NCBI GenBank assembly: GCA_039881145.1 | Contig: JAYKKI010000037.1 | Location: 12,819,501 to 12,883,500, forward strand | Source: Druceiella hillmani | Lineage: Eukaryota; Arthropoda; Insecta; Lepidoptera; Hepialidae | DNA length: 64,000 bases | Direction: 5' to 3' | In this document: positions 12,061 to 23,290 of the stretch, piece after piece | Layout of the letters: each line of letters opens with the position of its first letter | Position numbering within the stretch: the stretch's first letter is position 1 | Program-made: the position numbers and the translations under genes | Notes under the pieces: generated by a model | Database searches by the model: none | What the model saw: only the letters and a program-made list of their open reading frames with translations | Told to the model about the DNA's origin: nothing

Positions 12061-12820
12061 TTCTTCCCTATACTGGTCGGTAGTGACAATTATCCTAGGG
12101 ACGTGTTTTGAACACATATTTGTTTTAAAATCTCAATAACAATAAGTTTAGCTCTTCTCGTGAAATTTAAGAGGTTCTATTCTACTTTAATATAAAAAGA
12201 TCTACCTATGTACCTTACTCCAACTTATTACTATAGCTGACTAGTACGACTAATGTGACCCTATTCTGGCATGCAGTATAATCTTAAAAGCGTGTTCAAA
12301 AATTTATAATAAAATCTGCTTTAACCTGTTTTAAAATATCAGTTTAACCATTGCTTTCTTCAGATTCAGCAATAATTAATTTTCAAATATTTGTATTGAA
12401 CTTCAATTACTAATATCGAATAATGCTAAATCTTCTGTGCTTTTTGAAATATACAATTAATTCAGCTGGACTTGGAATGATTCACAATGGTTAGAAGTAT
12501 GAACAGCCAATACTGAAAATGAAAATATTTTTACCCAAAAGCTGCTGTAGGAGTGCCAACACGCAATATATCTCCCATTAGGCAACGGAGTAAATAATGA
12601 AATAAAACACATTCATGGGCTTAAAATATACTTGTTAATCATTTTGTAAGTTAATTTATTGCATGTTGTTGGAATAACGATAAAAGAGCATAAAATATGC
12701 TGGAACCCAAATTGTATTTATAAGTATTTTTACCTAAGCTTGAACCATTGAATATTCGTTGTTTTATATATTATTAATTTAATTACTTGCTAGTAAATAT
12801 ACCTCAACTATAGGTGTGTC
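12061..12820. other. Non-coding stretch, nothing seen
   Basis: Background AT-rich sequence between two GC-richer pockets. Confidence 0.5.
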
Positions 12821-13100
12821 TTACTGCGACGAGTGTTCACAAAACTCGCCCAACCGATCGATAAAAGACATGACGACGCGTGCTCAATAGAGGAACGAGC
12901 CTTCTTGAATTATTGAGATCGGCAGCACCGAGCCCGCTCATACCACTACTTTATTAATATATTATGACTTCTGTCGTTTGTCGACACTCGTTCTACAGCC
13001 AAAAATGGTTGTTAGCTCACTGGCAGCATAGTCGTCTACAATATGAACATTCGACGACGTGGCAGTCTCTTTGGAATAAAAAGTCCATAAATATTGACTG
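12821..13100. other. GC/CpG-richer pocket
   Basis: Contains CCGATCGATAA, GACGACGCG and GTCGACACTCG. Only chance-length frames are present. Candidate conserved non-coding DNA. Confidence 0.3.
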
Positions 13101-13931
13101 CCTTTCAATATTACTGATAGACATCTGCTTATACCATATTCTCCATAGTTTTACAAGTATATCTCATTCCTTATCATAAATGAAAAAATAATTAACAAAA
13201 TCTCTGATAATTATGTTCTTCTGTACGTGACGCCCGTTCTGTTGTTTTACTTACAATTTTATTTGTTTGAAAACTGAAAAAAATTGTTAACTTTTGATTA
13301 CGATTAAATCATTGTTTTATCTCCAGCTTTGTGAAAACAAAACGTTGATATAAGAATGAGGCCAGTCTAGATATGTTCGCCATAAAATGCAAAAAATTTC
13401 AACCACTTTATATAGGATAATATGGATACATGGGAAAAAAGCATAGAGACAAAAAAGAAGCATAGAGACAAAATGAAAAATTTTTATATTTTAAAAGGTA
13501 GGTAAAATTGTTAAAAGGTAGGTAAATGTTTGAATATCAATGATATCGTTTTGTCTCGCATTCCACTGAGAACATTAATCACATAATTGTATTAATTTTT
13601 GTACTTGGAAAAGTTGTATGCAAATTTTACATGTGCACATGCGGTAACCGAATAAACTTGACTGATTAAGAAAAAAATTCCCATCGTATGTGGAATCATT
13701 ATCCCACCAGACTATTGGTGATATTCGATGTCATAATATTGCAATTTGAATATTTTTGTAACAAATTTGTAAATATTATTTTTATTATCAATTAAGTCAA
13801 CTATTTTCGTGAATTAAAAAATATAAAATTTTAAAAAAATTTAAAAAAATAAATAATCCTAACATGTACGAGTAGAACTCGCACTCTGAGAGTTTCGTGC
13901 ACGCTTAGGTACAAATAAAATTTATTTTTTG
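13101..13931. other. Non-coding stretch with small direct repeats
   Basis: TTAAAAGGTAGGTAAA occurs twice near 13492 and 13511, and AGCATAGAGACAAAA twice near 13440 and 13459. At 13866-13912 a GAGTAGAACTCGCAC...TTTCGTGCACGCTTAGG segment looks like the 5' start of the GGCCAAGTGCGAGT-type repeat also seen at 57600. Confidence 0.5.
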
Positions 13932-14061
<130 letters not shown>

Positions 14062-14379
14062 GGCTTAGTATATATTTCATAAATTTTAACAGATTGTTAC
14101 TCACATATACATCTTCAATTTATTAATGCAAATAGACTGCAACAATTTTGAATTAAAATTCCTATTCAATGACGTTATCTTGATTTCCGAAATTCTTTCG
14201 AACACGTGATTAAAAATTTTGAAGTAATGATTCACTGCAGTACTTTGAAGTTATATCCAAAAATTTGACAAGAATTTTTTAATTGCATTTTAAAACCTCT
14301 TCAGTCTTACTCAATGACGCCATTGAATACGATAGTCAAAATGGGACTCTACGAAAAAATGTTTCGAAATTTTTAGGGT

Positions 14380-14930
14380 TCAATATCTGAATTGTAAAAA
14401 ACGGAATCCTTAATGTTTCTTCATGTTCGTCCGTCTATTTGCCTTCTTCGATTTGTTACACCATGGTTTCCACAATTTCGGAGCTAAGTGGATGAAATTT
14501 TTCAAGATGATATTCATGGGGATCTCAATGAATGAATAAAATCTTGTAATCAATTTTTAACGTAACGCCCGATGCTAGTAAAGTGTAAGCGACTTTTTTT
14601 CCCAAATTCCGTCGATTGTTACCATTAGATACTCCACTCAAAAGGATATACAAAAATGTCTTTCAAAGTGGTCTTAGATGATTTTTTAAAATAACACTGA
14701 AGTTCTATTTACTATGGTTTTTTTTTATTTTTAAGAGCACTTTGCGAAGTATTACGCTTGATAGTGGCGTACAATATTCCTATCCGCTAATGAGTCAACA
14801 ATAATGTGTTGGTTTGAAAATCAGAAAAAATTCTAAATATTTTAATAGAACTTTCCAATAAAATTGTTTCGGTTAATTTGCATCAACCTTGTTTTATGTA
14901 TAACTGGAAACTAACTTGTGCGGTTTTTGT
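14380..14930 (-). repeat. Dispersed lepidopteran-type repeat, diverged copy
   Basis: The copy opens with AGGGTTCAATATCTG and AAAACGGAATCC, followed by CATGTTCGTCCGTC near 14422. It closes with ACTTGTGCGGTTTTTG at 14913, a decayed GCACTTGGCCGGTTTTT. Orientation is relative to the GGCCAAGTGC-first form. Confidence 0.6.
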
Positions 14931-14939
14931 TTTACAATA

Positions 14940-15110
14940 TTTCTTTCTTTCATTTCTATGCCTTCACATAATTCAACTATTTCTACTTGTAAAAGTTTAT
15001 CACAATTTTTTTTATTTATTCTAAATGGCTATTATGATGGATACGGGCGGAATGTACGACACGCTATAATACGAACGGAAAAAAACAAGGGTTCCGTTTT
15101 TGCTAATTGA
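14940..15110 (+). repeat. Dispersed repeat fragment
   Basis: ATAATTCAACTATTTCTAC, a decayed AAAATTTCATCGCAA segment, and GGGTTCCGTTTT at about 15090 match the order of fragments at 11435 and 26355. Diverged. Confidence 0.45.
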
Positions 15111-15150
15111 CCACGAAAACATAGAAACGAGCATACTGCATGTACTTCTT

Positions 15151-15812
15151 ATTAATTCGTTGATAAACTAAATAATAATTCAACAAAAGTATAATACATA
15201 TTTGTATTCCACAAATAAATAATTAATAATAAAATAATTATCAAGTTCAAAAGCTTTTTAAATCTATATTTTAGTAATTGGTCATTAATTCGTTGATAAA
15301 CTAAATAATAATTCAACAAAAGTATAATACACATTTGTATTAGACAAATAAATAATTAATAATAAAATAATTATCAAGTTCAAAAGCTTTTTAAATCTAT
15401 ATTTTAGTAATTGGTCATTAATTCGTTGATAAACTAAATAATAATTCAACAAAAGTATAATACACATTTGTATTCGACAAATAAATAATTAATAATAAAA
15501 TAATTATCAAGTTCAAAAGCTTTTTAAATCTATATTTTAGTAATTGGTCATTAATTCGTTGATAAACTAAATAATAATTCAACAAAAGTATAATACACAT
15601 TTGTATTCGACAAATAAATAATTAATAATAAAATAATTATCAAGTTCAAAAGCTTTTTAAATCTATATTTTAGTAATTGGTCATTAATTCGTTGATTAAC
15701 TAAATAATAATTCAACAAAAGTATAATACATACTTGTATTGCACAAATAAATAATTAATAATAAAAATATTATCAGGTTCATTTCAACTCAAATGTTTTA
15801 GTAATTGGGGGT
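15151..15812. repeat. Satellite-like array, 133 bp unit x 5
   Basis: Units begin ATTAATTCGTTGATAAACTA at 15151, 15284, 15417 and 15550, with a diverged fifth at 15683. Copies 3 and 4 look identical. Copy 2 differs by two bases (TATTAGAC against TATTCGAC). The two edge copies carry private changes, the usual pattern of homogenisation from the centre. Each unit is about 80% AT with AAATAAATAATTAATAATAA at its core. The three identical 60-residue minus-strand frames across it come from the repeat. Confidence 0.97.
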
Positions 15813-15839
15813 TAATTTATAAAGAGCCATACGTACAAG

Positions 15840-16230
15840 TAAAAAATTAATTGATCTCAGGCTTCGAAGCAAAATATCGCCAACGCGACAAGCTAAACGA
15901 ACCTCGTTACAATAAATATCGCTCACGCCACGTCCGGCTCGCTACCCGCGCACAGAACGCTAACGCCGCCTTCTAATAAACACATTATTTTTCGAAAGAC
16001 GATAAATTCCCGGGCGCGCCGCCCGCTAAGCCCCTAATAAATATTCCTTTTGTAAAATTCCCGCTCAAAATCCAGCAGACACATATTCCATTAATTAATA
16101 GAAACAATGAATTGTCGTCGCTCTGTATGACGTCCTGTTGTATGCGGAGTACGGGGAGTGAACTTGCTTTACTTAATGAACGGAATGAGGACGATAGCAG
16201 TGTGACTAGGCTTTATACAAAGGTACAGTC
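15840..16230. other. GC/CpG-rich island
   Basis: The most GC-rich block in the first quarter of the window, including CCCGGGCGCGCCGCCCGC near 16010 (SmaI- and AscI-type palindromes side by side). It also contains repeated CTAATAAA and CAATAAATAT motifs that resemble homeodomain or forkhead sites. No convincing frame is open. Candidate enhancer or promoter. Confidence 0.35.
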
Positions 16231-17448
16231 GTAGAGAAAATAATGTTGACACGTCGTTCAGTTATATTAATATATCGTAGCTAATGCATCTTATTATAAT
16301 ATAAGATTTGCTTTTAATAAAGAAATTAACTCTTTCCTTTATAAACTTATCGTTCATATTTATGCTGCATTCTGAGTGGCAAATATTTGTCAAATGCTTT
16401 TTTCTAGTTATTTTGTTGAAATTAACATTTATATTATTTCAATAGACATGAAGAAATAAACCATTATCTTATGCTATATAGCGATTTAATTATTTCAAGA
16501 AATAAATCACTGCACGTAAACTAAATACAAATTAAATTTCTAAAAATTAAAAAGGTGCCTATGCTGAAAAATCACATTACTTGGATAAACACCAGTTTAT
16601 ACAAGTAATGTGATTGGATCCATTTTGATGAAATTGATGTAAGAATACGTAAAAGTAAATTTTACAGCGTAAAATATATACGTATATTTACAATGGTAAA
16701 CTAGCGGCTACATTTTTTGAAGACAACATTTAAATGTATATTTCAATTAAGACGTAACTAGCAAATAAGTTGAGCATTTGGTATCACGCGTTATTATGCA
16801 TAGACTAACCAATGCAAACCGCTAGAGGTAATTGAACTTCATGAGACTCTGAAACTGATAAAATTAAGATGATAGAAACACAAAATTTCATTTAATTTCT
16901 TTTTACGCTTTCGTCTCCAGGTCGCTGTGTTCTTACCAGTCAACATTCCCATTGGGATTTTCTATTTATGTGTTTGTTAACCATGTTCATGTAAGTTAAG
17001 ATTATAACTCATGTAAGTTCTTACACTTCTATTAGGTTGTATGCCCATGTTCAAGATTATCCACGTTATGTGTTGGAGTAGTTTCCTCACAAAGGGATCA
17101 TACTATCATATCCAGCTTTCGATGCCTATACATGAATTGTTATTTCTCTAGATTTGCCTAAAGCATTTTCATTTTTCACAAGGTCCAACAAGACTACCAC
17201 CATGCTGCCTTAACTCATTCATCTTGACTACGTATAATTCATGCATTTGCTGCTTTTCCCAAGATTGATTTCTGAATTGAATTCTGCTCTGCACATCATT
17301 GACATAACACTCTAAACACCTTTCTCCATTTTATCCATCCGTAACATTATATACACAGTGGATATTGAATCGTTATTCGTTTATATTACAATCATATTGT
17401 GGACAGCGGAGCCAAGTTATTTGAAATTTCTGGCTTCTTTAAAGGAAG
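16231..17448. other. Non-coding stretch
   Basis: Holds the hairpin at 16571-16614. From 17031 to 17360 base composition is more balanced, but no frame stays open. Confidence 0.5.
16571..16614. repeat. 13 bp hairpin extended by 6 further pairs
   Basis: ATCACATTACTTG (16571-16583) pairs with CAAGTAATGTGAT (16602-16614). After one mismatch an inner ATAAAC pairs with GTTTAT around the loop ACCA. Confidence 0.9.
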
Positions 17449-17982
17449 TTAGTACATAAATAGTGGTTGGATTATTGTCGCTGCTAAAGTGGTTATGAAT
17501 ATATTCAGCCTTTGTTTCAAGTACCAGTAGAATTTGTAATTATTTGCTAGTGGGGACAATATTATCTGCATACGATTGTCGTTTTTGAAAATATAGCTAT
17601 TCTTAGGATCGATCTGATTTTTAGTTTGCTTATCTATTTCGGACCCACTCATTAAACTCACTTTTATTACGCCACTAGATACATTGCAGCCTTTTTGTAG
17701 CTTTATGAACTTCGCAAACGTTGTGGTCTTCATTCTGCTGCTTTGCCTTAAGACAAATATTAGAGAAAAAATATCTATAAAATTTTGTAAGCAACATTTA
17801 ATATTATCCGTATTTTTATGTTGTTTTACATTTCTTATAACCACAAAAAATAATGACATATGATATATTAACGCCATGGAAAGAAACGTTAATAGAACTG
17901 CATTTAAATTGAACCATGATTGCCTTAACTGTAAAAAAGAATGAACATATACAATTCCACTAATATCATCACCATTGGTCAA
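17449..17982 (-). CDS. Uncharacterised ORF, possible membrane protein exon or gene remnant
   Basis: This is the longest non-repetitive open frame: 177 codons from TTG at 17982, open for about 29 more codons upstream to a TGA near 18070. At this AT content a run of about 200 codons without a stop is unlikely by chance. A better start is the ATG at 17877 in a CCATGG context, giving 142 residues. The protein has hydrophobic segments around NAVLLTFLSMALIYHMSLFF, NFIDIFSLIFVL and the C-terminal NIFITTLAATIIQPLFMY, separated by a polar middle. This suggests two or three membrane helices. I do not recognise it. A chemoreceptor-like exon was considered but the signature C-terminal motifs are absent. 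No clear splice sites or polyadenylation signal define the gene. Confidence 0.35.
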   Translation of the reverse strand: MTNGDDISGIVYVHSFLQLRQSWFNLNAVLLTFLSMALIYHMSLFFVVIRNVKQHKNTDNIKCCLQNFIDIFSLIFVLRQSSRMKTTTFAKFIKLQKGCNVSSGVIKVSLMSGSEIDKQTKNQIDPKNSYIFKNDNRMQIILSPLANNYKFYWYLKQRLNIFITTLAATIIQPLFMY

Positions 17983-18425
17983 CTCTTGTACTGATATATG
18001 ACGTTTTAACCTACAATTTGTTGTAACGAAGCCAAGTATTGCGCCCCTTACAGAACAACTCGTTTTCCATCAATGTATTTTACATGTAAATTTGTATTAC
18101 GTGAAATAAATTTGTATTATGTAAAAAAAAATTATGTTTTTTTTTTTTAAATTTGGGGTATTATTTTGTTATTGCAAGATAAGCAGAAACAATGACGTTA
18201 TTAAGTTGATATTTTATAGCTTTTTTATTTATTAATTACTTCTAGGTTTGTTTCTTTTTTGTCATCACAATACGATCCGAACGCCTTAAAAATCTATACC
18301 AAAAGTAAAGAGGCATTATAATTTGATCATAACTTAAACGACTGTATTGATAATGACTTATTTTTTTAGGAAGATGAGTATGCTTACGTGATTACACTAC
18401 ATAACTTCAGGTTGAGTAAAATTCT
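17983..18425. other. Non-coding stretch
   Basis: Includes the upstream open part of the minus-strand ORF (to about 18070) and a two-fold repeat of AAATTTGTATTA(C/T)GT at 18090-18123. Confidence 0.5.
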
Positions 18426-18516
18426 GTTACGATCCCATCGATATTTTCGTCCGATCAGCGGAATTAAGGAGCCCAAGTGCAATCAGTTCTTGAGTGGGTG
18501 ACCACGTGGAAACATT
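18426..18516 (+). pseudogene. 5S rRNA-derived pseudogene (5'-truncated)
   Basis: From about 18434 the sequence follows eukaryotic 5S rRNA: CATCG, then CGTCCGATCAGCGGAATTAAG, then AGTTCTTGAGTGGGTGACC, then TGGAAACA. These correspond to the conserved CGTCCGATCACCGAA-TTAAG and AGTACTTAGATGGGTGACC segments that include the internal Pol III control region. The first third of 5S is absent or unrecognisable. The match stops at AAACA followed by a T7 run (18515-18521), which is a Pol III-type terminator. Differences at several invariant positions make a functional 5S gene unlikely. It is either a retroposed 5S pseudogene or the head of a 5S-derived (SINE3-like) element. Confidence 0.78.
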
Positions 18517-18859
18517 TTTTTCATTACATTCTCTTAACAATAACTTTATATTAATTATTAACTTAAAATGTTTAGCTCATAACAAATGTTTTTATGTAAC
18601 GTATCTACATACCTTGAAAAGAAAATTAAATGTTGGTATACCCGAGAAAAATTTAAAAATCTCTGCGTTTATTATTAATCACCAGCCCCACAATTTCATT
18701 TTATATTTTTTCTTCACCTCGTCATATTTTTCCGTCGCTTACATCAATATATAAAGGCCTCTGATACGAAAATGAGCTCGTAAGGTTGGACCTTATAGAA
18801 GAGACATTAATATAATTTAGTACGTCGTGAAGTAAGTACCGCTCCGATATAAAATTTAA
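18517..18859. other. Flank of the 5S-like element
   Basis: An 86-codon frame (18494-18754) overlaps it but shows no protein-like composition. No SINE body or tail could be delimited. Confidence 0.4.
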
Positions 18860-19080
18860 GTGAGAGAAATATATCAATATTAGCCATAATAAATGTCGCG
18901 TGGGATGCTGAATGGGGGTCTGGCAGGCGTTGTTATGGCGCCCGCGAATCGTAATGTTTTATACGACACGTATCTAAATTGCCGGAACACAATAGGACTG
19001 CGTGCAGAATAAAAAATATTATTATCATTTTCGAACAAGAAAATACGTGTTTCTCTCACAGATCGCAATGAGACTGACTA
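18860..19080. other. GC/CpG-richer pocket, candidate regulatory element
   Basis: Contains CCATAATAAATGTCGCG, GGCAGGCGTTGTTATGGCGC and AATGTTTTATACGACACG. TTTATAC and AATAAATG resemble posterior-Hox or Caudal-type sites (inference). The 62-residue minus frame is unconvincing. Confidence 0.3.
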
Positions 19081-19989
19081 ATCTTTTTTTTTAGTTTATT
19101 TTTATATTTTTATTGCAAGATAACAGAAAATCCCGAATTGTATACGAAAAAAGTAATAAAAAATGAATGTCCACATCAACTTTGCGTAATGAAATTCTTT
19201 TCCAATGATACCTTGAATTGTTGGTGGGTACAAACTACATTAAATTCACGTTTCACATACTTATTCTGTTGAGAGGAAAATAAAATATTTTATTTGCTAT
19301 GAAAATAATTGGGATGGTCGTATAAAGTAACGAAGATTAGATCATTGATCAGAGTATACAAAAATTAATGTTGCTATAGACTATTAAAGCATAAATCATT
19401 CTTTTAAGAGCATCACATATTAAACTTAGTTTAAACTTTAAAATTAATAAAAAAATTATGCCTCTTTAAATATAAATGATTTATTATGAAACCTTCGTAT
19501 GGATCAGTTTATATTCACCACCCAAGTGTCATCAACCATACCCGTTTCAGTACATTTATTAGAATAGCGTAACAATGTCTCTTTGAAAGACGATATGTAA
19601 TAAAATCACACCATTTCTATCTGGTTAATTTGGTCACACATTCTTGTGATGCTATCTGAATCTATTGACATTTAAGCTGGCATAAAGATTACTTAAAACA
19701 AAATCGACTTTACTTAAAACTTCAGTGATTATTTTTCCCCACATATACAGTTGTCGAAGCACGTCAAGTGATGTTTTTCAATAATTATTTTTTGATATCA
19801 CTAATACTTCGCAGTAATTATATTTAAATAATTAAATTATTGTTTACAAGAAATAAAATATCCCAAATAATGAGATGCTGATAACTTTTGGTCAATTACA
19901 CATTATTTTCAATTTTTTTATCGATAATTTTTGAGATAGTGATGATGAACAACGTTTTTAAGGTTGTGGGTAGTACTACTAGGAAAAAA
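19081..19989. other. Non-coding stretch, nothing seen
   Basis: Plain AT-rich sequence. Confidence 0.5.
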
Positions 19990-20500
19990 TGTCGTCAATG
20001 AAAGAAATTATATATTTTTCATCCATATTTTGATAAACTTTCATTTGATACACGATGATCTTTAAAAAAAATATTTTGCCTCCTGTTTCACTTGTGTGAA
20101 CTATTTCCCAAAATGGCAATGCATTTTTATGTACTTAACTTTTATAATTGGGCTATTACTCTCTAATACCCTGGAAAATTTTAAGTTTCTACGCCAAATT
20201 CTACACACAGAGGTGGTCGTACCCGCGATAATTTTTGCAATTTTATACATTTTGTAGAATATCAATCAAAAGAGAAACATTTAGAAATACCGAAATTTTT
20301 TTTTTAAATCTTATGCACTTTTCGAATATCAATTGAAAAAGTAACGTTTAGAAGTACCGCAATACTTTTTATAAATATACTAGACAATATAACTCATAGA
20401 GAAAATTAATGTCAATATTAATAAAGAGTTTAGTAGGAATACTAAACAGCCTGAAATGTTTATACTATTATATATACCTAAATGTGTACGGTGAGCGTCG
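19990..20500 (+). repeat. Dispersed repeat, strongly diverged
   Basis: CTGGAAAATTTTAAGTTTCTACGCC near 20170 and TATACCTAAATGTGTACGG near 20473 recall TACCTAAATGTGTACCG at 34611, which closes the better-preserved copy at 33660-34670. Confidence 0.4.
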
Positions 20501-20662
20501 CGGTGAGAATTTTTCCCGTACTTCATTTTTTTAAAATTTTGTTATGTTTCACTAAATATTGTGAGCAAAACGTGAAACTCTTTTAATCTCTCAATAAATT
20601 AAGAGCCAAATTCATACCTTTAACCAGGAACTGTGTGCAGAATTTTGATTTCATTCTAGTAT

Positions 20663-21125
20663 ATATAAATGCCAGCCTCTTGATTGAATGAAATTCAAGT
20701 CATTTACTTAAAACTAACAATTTATCCTAGCCTTTTCTTGGGAAAATATTGTACAGCTACAGTCTAACAGATTTCATAGAGCAATTATGGCTATCATATA
20801 TATTAATACGCTAAGGTTAAGATGTTACACTCCCTTTTTAGAAAAAAACCTCACAACTAATCCACATAAATTATATATCATTTTATAGATAATTGCTTGC
20901 TCTACCGGCATCCACAACTAAAAAATTTATTATTGCTATTGTTTTTGCAAATTAATTAATTATTAAAATTATATAGACAAAACAGCAATGCTGCCATCTA
21001 ACGGCTCAACGTCAATATGATTGACGGTCGGTAAAATATTTGTTTGATCTGTCATCTGAGCTTCATAATGGAATAAATAATGCGAAGACTTCGCACGGGT
21101 CACGCTAGTTTAGATATAAATGCCA
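20663..21125 (+). mobile_element. Retroposed element with perfect 12 bp target-site duplication
   Basis: ATATAAATGCCA occurs at 20663-20674 and again at 21114-21125, flanking a 439 bp insert (20675-21113). The insert ends in CGCACGGGTCACGCTAGTTTAG, the kind of 3' tail I associate with lepidopteran LINE/SINE copies. No RT frame lies inside, so this is a 5'-truncated LINE copy or a SINE. A similar tail (CGATCACTAGTTTAG) ends at about 31832. Confidence 0.7.
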
Positions 21126-23089
21126 ATAATCTACAAATATACCGAACTAGAACTGGCATGGTAGTGTTGAGTGCTCGACTCGTGAAGTGTAAAATTTCAA
21201 AGTAACCATCAAACCAATACAACGAAATAGAAAATAAAAAAAACTTTCTGGGTCATTATTATGAAAGTTATGTATCGCTTAAAATTTCGTTGAAATCAAG
21301 AATTTCGTTTTCTACAGAAAAATACGACTTCGTCGGGCGTATCGGCGTTTTATATTATTCTTACCAACAGTGAACACAAATATTATTTGTCCTTCAGTAT
21401 CATTTTATAATTCTGCAAGAGTATTTTTTTTATATCCTTGTCACTTTATGGAGTCACAAAGAATAATATATATATTAAATGAAACGCCACAATACCAAGA
21501 CGAAAATATCATAAAAAATATATTTTCTAAAATAGATTTCCAAGAATAAATAAAATTCTCGGCGATATTGATTTCAAATAAAATTATTACTACATTATAG
21601 AAAATTATTATTATGTTAGATGAACTTCTATGTTCTTTCACTCGAAAATATTCTTACGGAATATTCAAAAATATTCTTACGACAATAACGGTGGAGGTAA
21701 AAAAACGAAAAAATCGCTGAACTCTTCAGTCGAAATGACCCATTTTTTTATAAACAATTTCCATGAATTATTAATTATTAAATACCGTGCGATCTAACTT
21801 ATATCTGTATAAATCGAAAATGGCAACATAAAATCCGTCCTAGACAAACGTACATAATGGAGCCATATTTATAAAAATAAATAATTAAAATGAGTATACC
21901 TGAAGGGACGTATGAATAAAATGGCTGATCGATAAATGGTCTAAATGTTTATAATTATACAAAAGTGTGTGTTTATTAAAACTAAATCGTGATGTTCGCG
22001 TATTATATGTAAGCTTGATATATTCAACGTTAATTATAAATTCTCAGTAATAATATATAACAAAAATGTTATGAGAGTATATGAAGAGATTCTTGTGAGG
22101 TCCTATATGCAGAACAATAAAACGCTTTTAATCTATAGTTGCACAGTACAAAATGATCCTGATTTACTCATATAACATCCCTACTCATAACCCTAAATTT
22201 CAATGCCACGAGTTAAGTATATCCAGATTTCTTTACCTACGAAAACAAGGTTCACAATTTATGAGACACGAAATGAGTTATATACACTTATATGGATGCT
22301 TTCCTCAGAAATGTTTTATATATACTGTGTGCTTATATCGATATTCTTTATATAAATCAATATTTATTTACTATTATTACAATATTATTTCAAATTTGTT
22401 ATGATAAAATGTAAAAGCACTCGAACAGTTCTAAGAATCCATTAGCATCATTTTTTAATTATATGAAGTCTCATTCTTACTCATAATTCATAATATCTTT
22501 CTCAAACGTACAAAAGAATGCGCAAACAAGCGACAATTTATAAAAGTATTATAACAAAATGATACTTGAGAACATGTAATATAAACTAAACCACGAAATG
22601 GATAGATTTAAGAGATAGATGTATAGAATTACCATAAGCACATTGTACTTTACCCTTATTATTTGTGATAACGTAACGCTTTACGAGCTTTCATTCTATT
22701 TTTATTTTTGGGTGACTCAATCGCCTTTTTTTTAAATTACTGATATATTTATAAAAATATTTACTAGGCTAATACACTGCATAATATATAAAATTCATTT
22801 ATCTGTATTATTTCACTAAATTAATTCCAAATCCTTTTCTGTAACGCAAATCCATAGCTAATCACTGTGAAAGATGGCATGGTTGAGGATAGGGAGTATT
22901 TGCTTTACTTTGAATAATATAAAGTATTTATCTAGTCCATATGGGAATAGAACCTCATAGAAATAGAACACCTCCGCGTCACGATCTCTCATTTACCTTT
23001 TCCCTGATCAGTTTTTAATCAAATACCGGTCACCTGTACACATCTCTACATCAATCATCTCTATCAGGACTTAAGAAAACAAACAAAAA
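21126..23089. other. Long AT-rich non-coding stretch
   Basis: No repeat or foldback of note. The 83-codon frame at 22153-22404 is within chance expectation. ATATTCTTACG(G/A) is repeated near 21646 and 21671. Confidence 0.5.
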
Positions 23090-23290
23090 ATGCTTCAAAC
23101 GCCCATACAGCCTCCGAGCGTTTGCCATTAGGAAATTCAATTCCAACGGTCAACGTAATAAAGCTCCCGCCTCCGCCCGCCTCTCGCAATACGCAATTTG
23201 ATTTATTACAGGAAGTTCGCCAAGTCCATCCGAGTGAATCACTCCATTATTCTAGCGACCGACTTCCGACTTTTAGTTTGACTTTTTATT
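23090..23290. other. GC-richer pocket, candidate regulatory element
   Basis: A block with CTCCCGCCTCCGCCCGCC near 23165 and AATTTGATTTATTACAGG near 23195. TGATTTATTA fits the bipartite Exd/Hox-type site. No frame is open throughout. Confidence 0.33.

Noticed and set aside
15152..15600. Three identical 60-residue minus-strand frames
   Set aside because: They are the same frame repeated by the 133 bp array. The period is not a multiple of three, so no long protein can form, and the composition is purely AT-driven.
17031..17360. More balanced base composition suggesting a hidden coding or LINE fragment
   Set aside because: All six frames are interrupted often and no RT or endonuclease motif is visible.
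18494..18754. 86-codon plus-strand ORF
   Set aside because: It starts inside the 5S-derived sequence and continues through AT-rich DNA without protein-like features.
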